A DNA stretch of 64,000 bases from Heloderma charlesbogerti (Eukaryota > Chordata > Lepidosauria > Squamata > Helodermatidae), in contig JANEZZ010001623.1 of the NCBI GenBank assembly GCA_026122225.1, positions 703,501 to 767,500 on the forward strand, read 5' to 3'. Under the pieces are notes generated by a model, which worked only from the letters and a program-made list of their open reading frames with translations, was not told the origin of the DNA and ran no database searches. Position 1 is the stretch's first letter, and each line of letters starts with the position of its first letter. Made by a program: the position numbers and the translations under genes. Of the stretch, positions 22,576 through 33,284 are shown piece by piece.

Positions 22576-23761
22576 AAGCCATACGTTACTACTGGAAAAA
22601 CCATAGCTTTGATTATACCAACTTTTGTCGGCAAGGTGATGTCTCTGCTTCTAACTATGCTGTCTATGTGTGCCATAGCTTTCCTCCCAAGGAGCAAGCG
22701 TCTTTTAATTTCATGGCTATAGTCACCAGCTGCGGTGATCTTGGAGCCCAAGAAAATAAAATCTGTCACTGCTTCCATTTCTTCCCCTTCTATATGCCAG
22801 AAAGTGATGGGGCCAGATGCCATGATCTTAGTTTTTTGAATGTTGAGTTTCAAACCAGCTTTTGCACTCTCCTCTTTCACCCTCAACAAGAGGCTCTTTA
22901 GATCCTCTTCGCTTTCTGCCATAAGGGTGGTATCATCTGCGTATCTGAGGCTGTTGATAATTCTCCCAGCAATCTTAATTCCGACCTGTGATTCATCCAA
23001 CCAAGCGTTTCTCATGATGTACTCTGCATATAAGTTAAATAAGCAGGGCGACAATATACAGCCATGTCATACTTCTTTCCCAATTTTGAACCAATCGGTT
23101 GTTCCATGTCCGGTTCTTACTGTTGCTTCTTGACCCTCGTACAGGTTCCTCAGGAAACAGGTAAGGTGGTCTGGAACCCCCATCTCTTTAAGAATTTGCC
23201 ACAGTTTGTTGTGATCCACACAATCAAAGGCTTTAGCGTAGTCAATGAAGCAGAAATAGACGTTTTTCTGGAATTCTCTTGCTTTCTCCATGATCCAGCG
23301 AATGTTGGCGATTTGATCTCTAGTTCCTCTGCCTCTTCGAAACCCAGCTTGTACTTCCGGTAGTTCTCGGTTCCCATACTGCTGAAGCCTAGCTTGTAGG
23401 ATTTTGAGCATCACCTTGCTGGCATGTGAAATGAGCGCAATTGTACGGTAGTTTGAACACTCTTTGGCATTGCCCTTCTTTGGAACTGGAATGTAAACTG
23501 ACCTTTTCCAGTCTTGTGGCCACTGTTGAGTGTTCCAAATTTGTTGGCATATTGAGTGCATCACTTTAACAGCATCATCTTTTAGGATTTTAAATAGCTC
23601 AGCTGGAAGACTGTCATCTCCGCTAGCTTTGTTGTTAGTAATGCTTCCTAAGGTGCATTTGACTTCACTCTCGAGGATGTCCGGCTCAAGTTCAGTGACC
23701 GCACTATCATGGCTGTCAGGGACATTAAGATCTTTCCTGTATAGTTCTTCTGTGTATTCTT
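22576..23761 (-). mobile_element. BovB LINE, RT half (interrupted copy)
   Basis: On the minus strand this encodes the RT domain of RTE-clade BovB: VYIPVPKKGNAKECSNYRTI, QAGFRRGRGTRDQIANI, FIDYAKAFDCVDHNKLW, SPCLFNLYAEYIMRN and RYADDTTLMAESEEDL. It lacks about 400 bp of the normal 3' end, including the GTTGTTCAGTCG tail. It is continuous with 24728-25867 once the hAT-like insertion is discounted. The frame is broken near 23100 and at the left end. Confidence 0.92.
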
Positions 23762-24727
23762 TAGGGTTGGCGGAGAATTTCTCCCCGAAACTTCGGGGGG
23801 CCGAGTGCCAACGTGTTCGGCCCCCCGAACAAGTTTTGTGGAGAAATTCTCCGCACCCCCCCGCACCCCGCACCATCCCCCGGGACGGGACTTACCTTTC
23901 CCAAATGTCCCTCCCAGCGGCGGGTCCCGGCAGCGGTTCGTCGGGTCTTCGTCAGGGGCGGGGGCAGCAGCCGATCTTTCGACCGGCTGCCACCACCACC
24001 ATTCCAATAAAACTAAAAAAAAAAAAACGCCCCCGTGATAGGCTACGTGATGAGTAACGTAGCCTATCACGGCTAGATCTGCAAAGTCAGCCATGATAGG
24101 CTACGTAAATCGTCACGTAGCCTATCACGGGTGACTTAAAAAAAAAAAACGCGTACGCAAATGGCGGCCCCCATAGGGAGCCGCCATTCGTGTTCCTTAT
24201 TTGGTCGCTGTAGTCTACATAAATCTTTACGTAGACTACGGCGAAAATAAGGGCAACGCTATTTGCGTTGCCCTTATTTTCGCCGTAGTCTACGTAAAGA
24301 TTTATGTAGACTACAGTGACCAAATAAGGAATGCGAATGGCGGCTCCCTATGGGGGCCGCCATTTGCGTACGCGCTTTTTTGTTGTTAAAGTCACCCGTG
24401 ATACGCTACGTGACGATTTACGTAGCCTATCACGGCTGACTTTGCAGATCTAGCCGTGATAGGCTACGTTAATCGTCACGTAGCCTATCACGGGGTCGTT
24501 TTTTTTTTTTTAACTTTTTAGTTCGCGGCCGGGCGAGGCGAGGCGCCTCCTCCCCAGCCTGAATTTCGGCTGGGCGAGGCAGGAAGCCTCCCACCCGGCC
24601 TGAATTTCGGCCGGGCGAGGCGGGAAGCCTCCCCCCTCGGCCTGAACTTCGGGGGGAGAGCAGCGAAGCGCCTCCCCCCCACCACGAAAAGCTGCGAGAC
24701 CAGGTAAGTGACTTTCGTGCACCCCTA
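23762..24727. mobile_element. hAT-like foldback element 1 (nested palindromes)
   Basis: This is a 966-bp insertion in BovB, flanked on both sides by GTATTCTT (23754-23761 and 24728-24735). The ends are TAGGGTTGGCGG and the complement of TAGGGGTGCACG. The left subterminal hairpin pairs 23770-23784 with 23840-23854. A near-perfect palindrome spans about 24010-24516, centred at 24263. It contains four 40-bp self-complementary modules at 24033-24072, 24091-24130, 24396-24435 and 24454-24493. It also holds paired GCCGCCATT hairpins near 24158 and 24345, and TAGTCTACGTAAA hairpins. A 41-bp direct repeat (three units from 24531) lies near the right end. There is no transposase frame. An 8-bp duplication and TAGGG ends fit the hAT superfamily. 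Confidence 0.88.
24531..24652. repeat. 41-bp subterminal tandem repeat in foldback element 1
   Basis: Three GC-rich units start at 24531, 24572 and 24613, each beginning GGGCGAGGC and containing CCTGAATTTCGGC (CCTGAACTTCGG in the last). The spacing is exactly 41 bp. Confidence 0.85.
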
Positions 24728-25867
24728 GTATTCTTTCCACCTCTTCTTAATCTCATCTGCTTCTGTTAGGTCCCTGCCTTCTTTGTCCTTTATCATGCCC
24801 ATCTTTGCACAAAACGTTCCCTTGAGATCTCCAATTTTCTTGAAAAGATCTCTAGTCTTTCCCATTCTGTTGTTTTCCTCGATTTCTTTGCATTGTTCAT
24901 TTAAGAAGGCCTTCTTGTCTCTCCTTGCTATTCTCTGGAACTCTGCATTCAGTTGGATATATCTTCCCCTTTCTCCCTTGCTTTTCGCTTCCCTTCTTTC
25001 CTCAGCTACTTGTAAAGCCTCTTCAGAGAGCCACTTTGCTTTCTTGCATTTCTTTTTCTTTGGGATGGATTTAGTTGCTCCCTCCTGAACAATGTTACGG
25101 ACCTCCGTCCATAGTTCCTCAGGCACTCTGTCTATCAGGTCTAATCCCTGAAATCTATTCCTCACCTCCACTGTATATTCATAAGGGATATGATTTAGGT
25201 CATACCTCAATGGTTTAGTGGTTTTTCCTACATTCTTCAATTTAAGCCGAAATTTTGCAACAAGAAGCTCATGATCTGAGCCACAGTCAGCTCCAGGTCT
25301 TGTTTTTACTGACTGTATGGAGCTTCTCCATCTTTGGCTGCAAAGGACATCATCAATCTGATTTCGATATTGACCATCTGGTGATGTCCATGTGTAGAGT
25401 CGCCTCTTGTGCTGTTGGAAAAGAGTGTTTGCTATGATCAGCGTGTTCTCTTGGCAAAACTATTAGCCTTTGTCCTGCTTCATTTTGTACACCAAAGCCA
25501 TGCTTGCCTGTTATCCCGGTTATTTCTTGATTTCCTCCTTTGGCATTCCAATCCCCTATGATGAAGAGGACATCTTTTTTTGGTGTTAGTTCTAGAAGGT
25601 GTTGTAGGTCTTCATAGAACCGATCAACCTCAGCTTCTTCGGCCTCAGTGGTTGGGGCATAGACTTGAATTACTGTGATGTTGAAAGGTTTGCCTTGGAT
25701 TCGTACTGAGATCATTCTATCGTTTTTGAGGTTGTACCCCAGTACTGCTTTTCCCACCCTTTTATTGACTATGAGTGCTACTCCATTTCTTCTAAGGGAT
25801 TCTTGCCCACAGTAGTAGATATAATGGTCACCTGAATTAAATTCACCCATGCTTGTCCATTTTAGTT
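24728..25867 (-). mobile_element. BovB LINE, endonuclease half (interrupted copy)
   Basis: The minus strand encodes the APE-type endonuclease and the linker to RT: YYCGQESLRRNGVALIVNKR, IQGKPFNITVIQVYAPTTEA, VLFIIGDWNAKGGNQE, RNRFQGLDLIDRVPEELWTE and GKTRDLFKKIGDLKGTFCAK. The 5' end of the element is missing beyond 25867. Together with 22576-23761 it is one copy. It has stops and frameshifts near 25250-25460. Confidence 0.92.
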
Positions 25868-26823
25868 CACACTCAGACATTGTTGGAGAGGATAACACCA
25901 CAATGGCACATTTATTGGGGTTTACGAAGATTCAAATACAGAAGCTGTTTGGGGGGGAATTAGCTGAGACAATGGATTTAACACTTAGGACCAACTGGGA
26001 ATGCCCCAGCCTTCACCAAGTTATGCTTTGGTGGGGAAATTAGCTGCGTTCTTGGTAAAGCTGAGCTCCAGGCCTAAAAGCAGTTTTCAAGATTGTGGGA
26101 AGGAGTCTTCTCAGGGCTTGAAGCTCGTGCGCACACGCGCACGCACACACACACACACACACAGAGAAGGGAAAGAGGGGTGGAGGCTACAATTTGTAGT
26201 TAGACCTTCTAAAAACAAGTATACCTTTCCTTGGGCTGAAGCCCTTTCCTGCAGACAAGAACTAGTGCGTGTTGCAATTCCTGGTCTCAAGTGAAGAGGA
26301 AGGAAAGCAGAGAGCCTTGACTAGGGGAGGCAAAGCACCCACTGTTGTTGGCACCTTGCTCTGGCAAGCAAGGAGCTTAGCAATTTCAGTTATTTCAGCA
26401 TGGAGCCCTTCCTCTGGGAGGAGAGACTCTGAGTGATTTCAGCAGCAGTGTGGTACCTTACGCCTGCAGGGGTGAGGCACCTAGTGGTTTCAGCAGCATG
26501 CCCCCCACACACACCTCCAGGAAGAGGGGGACTTGGGACTGTCCCAACCTGAGGCTTCCTATACAGTTCAGAGAAAGGCAGTGACAATCGCAACTTCGAT
26601 GAGCCAGCTACTGCTCATGGGCAATGGAAATGGTGCTGCTTGCTATGGGATAAGCACTGAGTTGGCCTTCCATCCCGTATAACAACAAAAGAAGGTGCTA
26701 GGGGAATGATGGGCATACTTGCCAGAAACAGAAGGCCTACTTACTATCTCTTACTCTTTTAACAAAAGATGACCTTGCATGTTAAAGACAGGTGTCAAGG
26801 CTGGAGTTCAACAATGGGAGCAT
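25868..26823. other. Intergenic, no recognised gene
   Basis: No exon or named repeat is seen apart from a CA microsatellite at 26131-26162. Confidence 0.45.
26131..26162. repeat. (CA)n microsatellite
   Basis: CA repeats, preceded by GCACACGCGCACG. Confidence 0.9.
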
Positions 26824-26831
26824 ATTGCAGG

Positions 26832-27551
26832 TAGGGATGGTGGAGAATTCCGCCACGGACTCCAGTGAGGCCGGGTTCCCCAGAGTCCGTGGTGGAACGG
26901 TACCCCCACCCCGCGGAATCCCCCCATGACGGACATACCTGGTGGCGGATGCGACAGCGGCTCTGGCAGCGGATGAAGCTGTGGCAGCTCTGGCTGCTGC
27001 TAGGCTGCTGCAGCCGCAAATGGCGGCCGTCGTAGCAGCCGCCATTTGCGTCTCTACACTAGCCCGTGATAGGCTACATATATATTTACGTAGCCTATCA
27101 CGGCTAAAGCAGGGACACAAATGGTGTCCCCTACGCCATTTGCACTCCTGCTTTAGCCAGGATAGGCTACGTAAATATTTATGTAGCCTATCACGGTTAA
27201 AGCAGTGATGCAAATGGCGTAGGGGATGCCATTTGCATCCCCGCTTTAGCCATGATAGGCTATGTATTTACGTAGCCTATCACAGGCTAGTGTAGGGATG
27301 CAAATGGCGTCCCCTACGCAGGACGCCATTTGCGTTCGCAGCAGCCTGGCAGCAGCTGGAGACCCCACTGCAGGTTGTCCTGGCCGGCAGCTCCACAGAC
27401 TGACCATGGAGCGGAGCCGGCCGGGCAGGATTCCGGAGGGGAGGAACGGATCGCCTCCCCCCCGTCGAGGATTCCGGGGGCAGGAACGGATCGCCTCCCC
27501 CCACCTGCTGACCCCAGCGGAGCCAGGTATGTTGAGTTTCATACACCCCTA
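26832..27551. mobile_element. hAT-like foldback element 2 (nested palindromes)
   Basis: This is a 720-bp element flanked by ATTGCAGG on both sides (26824-26831 and 27552-27559). The ends are TAGGGATGG and the complement of TAGGGGTGTATG. A subterminal hairpin pairs CCGCCACGGACTC with GAGTCCGTGGTGG. The core is a 93-bp tandem alternation of a 40-bp palindrome (27064-27103, 27157-27196, and 27250-27286 shortened to 37 bp) with a 53-bp palindrome (27104-27156, 27197-27249). Outer arms 26988-27063 and 27287-27362 are inverted copies of each other. A 41-bp direct repeat starts at 27427 and 27468 (AGGATTCCGG). There is no transposase. It shares its design and the 40-bp module with element 1. Confidence 0.88.
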
Positions 27552-27964
27552 ATTGCAGGTGGTTGACTAAGTAACTTACCAGATATCACTCTTGCTATAC
27601 AGCACATTCATGTTTCGCTGAATTTTGACCCCCACCTTTGCCTTTGGGGAATGCATTTTAAGAAGTCCATCAAAAACTGAATTGCTTGATCTCATCTTGC
27701 ATGATGCTGTCAGCCCCATTCCTGTGCCTTTCTCCCACCTTTGCTGAGGCTGGGGATGAAGACGCCTGGCTTTGTGGCTGTGTCTCAAAACGGAGTCAGT
27801 ACTGTTCAGTCAAAAGAGAGCTACTTCATAACACAGCTGCCAGTCATCCAGTAATCAAAAACAAAGAAATCAATTATACATGCATGTGTGAACCAGGCAT
27901 TCCTTGTGACTGCCTCACAACTAAGGAATTCCTTTCCCATGGAGACCTACCAAAGTCTAAGCTT

Positions 27965-28074
27965 GAGCATCATGAAGAAGCATTGTAACATGGCCTTCTT
28001 GGGCATCATGAAGAAGCATTGTAACATGGCCTTCTTGAGCATCATGAAGAAGCATTGTAACATGGCCTTCTTGT
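27965..28074 (+). repeat. 36-bp minisatellite, three units
   Basis: Units start with GCATCATGAAGAAGCATTGT at 27967, 28003 and 28039. They are almost identical (one or two changes). As 36 is divisible by 3, one frame reads a 12-residue repeat IMKKHCNMAFL(G/S), but there is no support for a gene. Confidence 0.93.
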
Positions 28075-28249
28075 TTGGGATGAATATTGCTAGCTGACAT
28101 AAGCTGATGCTGGGCAAAAGGGGTGAGGAGTGATGGGTGGATCTTTTGTGATTTCAGTATTTTCTTGTTTCATAGCTCCAGAATTTATTATTTTAGTTTT
28201 AGGCTATAACCTGATAGGGCAGGATGAAATGCACCAAAGGATGATATTA

Positions 28250-28644
28250 CTATTCTCAAAGCCCTATGAGGAGAGAAAGAACTGGGCATGTTTAGCCTTG
28301 AGAAGACAAGACTGAGGGGAGATATGATAGCGCTCTACAATTACTTGAAAGGTTGCCACAGAGAGGAAGGCCAGGATCTCTTCTCGATCATCCCAAAATG
28401 CAGGACACAGAATAATGGGCTCAACTTACAGGAAGCCAGATTCCAGCTGAACATCAGGAATTCAGTCCTGACTGTTGGAGCAATACGACAATGGAACCAA
28501 TTACCTAGGGAGGTGGTGGCATTCAAGACGAGGCTGGACAGCCATCAGTCAGGGATGCTTTGACTTAGATTCCTGCATTGAGCAGGGGGTTGGACTTGAT
28601 GGTCTTATAGGCCCCTTCCAACCCTACTATTCTATGAATCGATG
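28250..28644 (+). mobile_element. CR1 LINE 3'-end fragment
   Basis: It begins with the conserved CCTATGAGGAGAGAAAGAAC and encodes [15 protein letters not shown] in one frame. It ends TTGGACTTGATGG ... CTACTATTCTATGAATCG, the CR1 tail, which runs into GATGAT repeats. It is the same family as 18195-19892, severely 5'-truncated. Confidence 0.88.
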
Positions 28645-29194
28645 ATGATGATGATTACTGTTAGCACCAAGTCCAATTCGATAGCTTTTAGATACGTTCT
28701 TGCTTAGAGTTAATGCGTGATTCCTCTTGAACTTAGTAGACCACAAATCACAAGTCAGGAGGTTTCTGTGTTCCATTTTTGGTGCTCTGGACTAAAGCAG
28801 AAACATGAGAAATAATACATTTCTATAGTGTGCTCTCTACTGTTCAAGGTGCTTCATATCCATTACCTAGCTGTAATCCTTAAAACAACCCTATAAGGCA
28901 GGGGTGCACAGTCTTTTCAGCCCTGTGGGCTTCATCCAGTGTCTGCTGGGGAGCGGGGGCAGGGACCGCACATACACACACATGCAGGCATGCAAGCACA
29001 TACCACCACTAGCGAGCTGTGTAGTTTCTCTGCCACCACTAGCAGGGTGGGGAACCTTTTTCTACTCATAAATAAGCAGGACTGAATCACTCAACAGCAC
29101 TTTCAAATAGCAGCTGAAATACCAAGCCTCTGCATATCTACTCAGAAGTAAGCAGGATAAGCCTCTGCATGTCTGCCTACTCACTGTAAGGTAA

Positions 29195-29332
29195 ATCAGA
29201 ATTATTATCCCCATTGGAGATGGTGGAGTGGGGAAAGACTGTGGTCTAAAGCCACCTAGTGAGTTCATGGCAGAAGTAAGATTAGAACCAGGGATGTCTT
29301 GATCCATAGCTCCCTGTCTTATCCACTACAGT
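29195..29332 (-). repeat. MIR-like SINE fragment (reverse orientation)
   Basis: ATTATTATCCCCATTGGAGA, AGCCACCTAGTGAGTTCATG and ATTAGAACCAGGGATGTC are in the order expected of the reverse of a MIR-type CORE-SINE (compare 49445-49675). Confidence 0.55.
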
Positions 29333-29407
29333 ACATACCAGAGAAACTGTTCTCATAAAAGCTGGGAGGATGTAATATGGGAGAGCAGCACACCTGCTTG
29401 ACATGCA

Positions 29408-29500
29408 AATAGTGCAATTCTATCAATGTCTGCTCAGAAGTAAATCCCACTGAGTTCAACAGGATTTAATCTTGGATACGTGTGTTGAGGATTGCAGGCC
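29408..29500 (+). repeat. Short dispersed repeat
   Basis: CTGCTCAGAAGTAAATCCCA, CTGAGTTCAACAGGATTTAA, followed by GTGTTGAGGATTGCAG. It is the same family as 2643-2706. Confidence 0.6.
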
Positions 29501-30456
29501 AAGGATGGAACAAGATATGATGCCAAAAACAGAGATGATGCATCCTGTTCCACCTCTACTCCCAGTAATGTTTAGCTCCTGAAATGCTTGATGCAATGTC
29601 ATTACATTGTGCACTTATCACAGCAGCAGCCAAAAGTTTGCAGCAGGATCAGGGCAAAATGTGATGGCGTTACATTACGCATTTCAGGAACGTAATGTTA
29701 TGGGGAGAAGAGGGGAAACAAGATATGAGGTTTGCTACTTTTAGCAGCAGATGCATTTTTCATCATGCCTTGTTCTAAACTTGCACCTTCTACTATATGA
29801 GGGAGATGCACCAGCTCTCTTCTGGCTCATTACAAGAAGCAACAGCAGGGCCAGCCCTATCATTAGGCAGAGGAAAGCATCTGCCTCATGCAGCAGATAC
29901 TGGGGGGCAGCAGCCAGGTGTTGGAGGATAGAGTTCTGTTTGCCTGGTGGCCTGCCCTTCAGCTAGCCTGCGGACCTCTGGTGCACTGAAGGATGTTGTC
30001 TTGTTACTAGTGTTGAAGTAAGATTCACCTGCCAGTCTGGTTGGCTTCTGTACATGGAATGGACACAGAGGGGGGGGGGGCGGCACTATCTTGTCCTTCA
30101 CCTCAGGCAGCAAAATGTCTTGGGTCAGCCCCGAGCAATGGAAAGTTGAAGCACAAGAAATACACTTATTGCATATTTTGTTTTTTTGCTGCTTTAACAT
30201 GCAAAGCATTCCTGTTCCTGGGCTCTTTCCTGACATGTCCAAGGGAGGGGATTTATCTGTGTGGCTGTCAGGGAAGAGCCAGAGAGTGGCAAGGCTCAAG
30301 GCAAAAGGAATGGGAGGGCATGGCCATCATCTTAGGCAGAGCAATGGACAGTCAGTCTTAGGCAGTCAGGTGGCAGAAGGAAAAGGGCTGCTGGGGTGCT
30401 TATCTTTTTGATTTCTCCTAATGCTACCAGTCAAAAGACATTGTGCAGCTATTCAG

Positions 30457-30690
30457 CCAGTGAGGTGTAGTGGTTAGAGGGTTGGACTGGGACTCAAGAC
30501 CCAGGTTCTAGTCCCCGCTGAGCAATAAAGCTGACTGGGTAACTTTGGGCCAGTCACTGACTCTCAGCCTGACCTACCTCACTGGGTTGTTGTGAGGATA
30601 AAATGGAGAGGAGGAGGACTGCGCAAGCTGCTGTTTCCTTGCAAAAGGAAAAAAAAGGTGGGATATAAATATAATAATAAATAAATCCCA
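30457..30690 (+). repeat. tRNA-derived MIR-like SINE
   Basis: The head GTAGTGGTTAGAGGGTTGGA is A-box-like. CCCAGGTTCTAGTCCCCGC is a B-box-like match to GGTTCRANNCC with one deviation. The body GGGCCAGTCACTGACTCTCA follows, then CTCACTGGGTTGTTGTGAGG and a GGGATATAAATATAATAATA tail. Confidence 0.7.
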
Positions 30691-31002
30691 TCTTTTCTTC
30701 TTTAATTTTTTTCTGGTAAAAAAAGATAGAAGAAACAGTAGGGAAACATAGGAGCGCTACAAATGGAAGACTATGACATCTAGACCTCGCCTCCCCCAAT
30801 TCTGTAAATGAGGCAGGATGATTGCACACTAAAAGTCTCATCTGGAAGTAGCCCTCGACAGAGGAGGTTTTACAGTTTGAATGGAATGTCTGAAGGACAC
30901 GGTAGGGGAAACAGACATGGGGGGTGGGGGCAGGAAACATTTTGAGTGGTGGTCAGCCAAACCACCATATGACCCCCACCTGAAGAGTTAAGGAGGAATT
31001 AG

Positions 31003-31296
31003 GGTGGCCACTTATACATCCCCGGAAAAGAGGACAACAAAGGGCATCCATCGGCATAAAATTTACAAAGGCTAATTTATTTGTAGGAAAGAATGACTAT
31101 AACTGTGACCAGGTGACCTGTGTGCCTGCTTGCTCAGTCTGTTGATGGACAACTTCAAGACCCCATAAAAAGCTCCCCCGGCTTCTTGTGATTCTTTATC
31201 TTTAAACCCAATAGCCCTTCAAATGGAGGACTGTCCTCTGACAGCCCTTGAAACAGATGACTATCCTCTATAAAAGAGAACACATGGCTACCCTAG
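31003..31296. mobile_element. Non-autonomous hAT-like element
   Basis: The left end AGGGTGGCCACTTATACATC and the right end GAACACATGGCTACCCT are inverted. The interior shares GGAGGACTGTCCTCTG and TTTAAACCC blocks with 11552-11914. The target duplication is imperfect or decayed. Confidence 0.55.
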
Positions 31297-31423
31297 GAAG
31301 TAGAGGTGGTGTTGGTACTGGTAACCCAACCCCGCTCCCCATGCTTGTCTGAGACCCCAAGCAGGAAGCAATGAAGGCTGGTGGCTCCAATGACTGAAAC
31401 CCAGACCATGTCTCAACAACAGA

Positions 31424-31446
31424 GGAAGGAAGGAAGGAAGGAAGGA
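31424..31446. repeat. (GGAA)n microsatellite
   Basis: About five GGAA units. Confidence 0.85.
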
Positions 31447-31937
31447 GTGGCTTACCCGCATTTTTCAATTTTGGTCTGGGCAGGGCTCCACAAGAAAATG
31501 CATCGCTCCATTCTCAGTCGCTTCACATATAACAAACATCCTGGTAGGGTGGGTGGTGGTGGTGGAGTAAACGTCATCTGACTAGCACAGGCTGTTCAGC
31601 CAATAAGAGCGGCTTCCCCCCATCCAGGCTCCCCCCTTCTCCTTCAAAAAAATCTTCCTCCTGTGTCAAAAATCACTCCCCCCTCCCCCATAGTACTTAC
31701 TTCCTTAAAACAACTATCAATGCAGGAACTCAGTGTTCTCTCTGCTTTGAAGCTGCCAAAGCTGGGAACAATCTGTCTTTCTCTCCACCAGGCATTAGTT
31801 ACTTTCTTATAACAACAATCATAAGGACACAGTGTGCTCCCTGTTCTGCTGCAATCAATTGAAGCTTCGTAACTTGACAGCTTTGAGAGTAAGGCTTCTA
31901 AATGCGTTATTTTGATACATGGGAATCTCAGTAACTC

Positions 31938-32002
31938 TGGGAGTACATTTTGGGAACAAGCCTTATTGAGCACAATGGGAGGTACGTCTGAGTAGACACT
32001 AA
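31938..32002 (-). repeat. Short dispersed repeat
   Basis: GGGAACAAGCCTTATTGAGC followed by TCTGAGTAGACAC: the reverse form of the repeat at 2643. Confidence 0.5.
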
Positions 32003-32221
32003 TTGGTTTGCACTGGGAAGGGACAGGAAATACAGGGGGATGGGAAACCAGCTCCCATTTTAACCCAATGGAGTGCAGGATTGCCATAACGAAGATGTGA
32101 ATTAGTTACTTCCAAAGGCAATAAACCAAACCCTGGAGAATCACAGCTTTGGTAAAGCGCTTTACAGCCTTTGGGGAATTAGTGCTTTAAATGGTGCCAT
32201 TTCAATTGAGGGGGATCTCTG

Positions 32222-32292
32222 TAAATTCTGATGTGTGCATTCAGGGGACAAGCCTCATTGAGCCCAATAGGAGTCAATTCTGAGTAGACACC
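32222..32292 (-). repeat. Short dispersed repeat
   Basis: GGGGACAAGCCTCATTGAGC followed by TTCTGAGTAGACACC. It is a second copy about 290 bp from 31938. Both carry the following CAATTGGTTTG, so a local duplication is likely. Confidence 0.55.
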
Positions 32293-33284
32293 AATTGGTT
32301 TGTGCTGGGATACAGAGGGGCAGGAGACTGGGAACACCCCTTGACCAGGGTCACGGTGAAAGGCACACCCCTGGGCAGGGCTAGCATACCCGAGGTCAAT
32401 GCAGGGGTTGGGGCACACAACAACTATACTGCAGAGAACCCGACTTAAGGAAAAGAATCGGACTTTAAGCAGGCACAGGAAATCCCGTTTTTCCCTGATA
32501 AACTCCAGGGTGGCTGCTGGATGGCCACGACGTCATGTATTCCTAATGACCTCAGCATGTAGCCAGCTCACAGTAAATCGCTGGTGGAGACACACACGCC
32601 CTGGAGCAGATTCACTACCCCACTGACATTGGAGCCACCAGCCTCCACTGGCACGACGTGAAGCCACTGTTCTCATCAGTGAGAGTCCAGAGAAATTGGA
32701 GAAGATAAGGAGCTATGTGTGGCTTGCAGGTATTGGATGACACAGCCAAGGGAGCATGTCTGATTGTCTTCCACCAGCACTATCAAAGACAGCCCATATA
32801 TCAACAAGATGCCACCGTCTCCCTACACTTGTTTTTTGCCAGGCTCCAGCTTTCCTCTTCCTGATCCTACTTCCCCTCTTTGGCTCTCTGGCTTTATAGG
32901 CTGTTGCTTCTGGCATCAGCTTGTGCTCCTCCTGCCTGAAGGTTCAGCTCAGAGGTGGAATCTGGCTCTGAGACCTGTCATGCAGCCAGGATGCTAAGTT
33001 ACCTGATAATTTACTACCTTCTTAGATCCTTTTGCACTCTTTCTAAAACAGCCTTCCTGGGCTAAGCAGCAGCCTCTGAAAATTTATAGCTGCAAACCTT
33101 GGCAGGGTCTTTTTCTTCTAGGCTGTTCTGTAACTCCCAAGATTTCACCAGAATGTTTTTGGTGTTTTCCCCCCTTCAGGGTTTCTCTAGGCTTTGGCTT
33201 TGTTCTCCCCAGGTGGTAATTCTGTGTCTGGAATGCCCCACTTCAGAGTGCATGTGGAGCTCATATGGCTGAATGCTTGTCCTA

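Larger units (their letters stand above)
28645..30456. other. Intergenic with short repeat fragments
   Basis: No coding exon is supported. A MIR-like fragment at 29195 and a dispersed repeat at 29408 are listed separately. The rest is unassigned. Confidence 0.4.

Noticed and set aside
23067..23876. 269-codon minus-strand frame running from BovB into the foldback element
   Set aside because: The first part reads through the transposon end and the 8-bp duplication. It is an accidental fusion.
23648..24756. Open frames inside foldback element 1
   Set aside because: They follow GC-rich direct repeats and palindromes in several frames at once, with no conserved domain.
27064..27286. CRISPR-like array (regular palindromic repeats with a 93-bp period)
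   Set aside because: The host is a vertebrate, the spacers are themselves near-identical palindromes and the whole lies inside a transposon with an 8-bp duplication.
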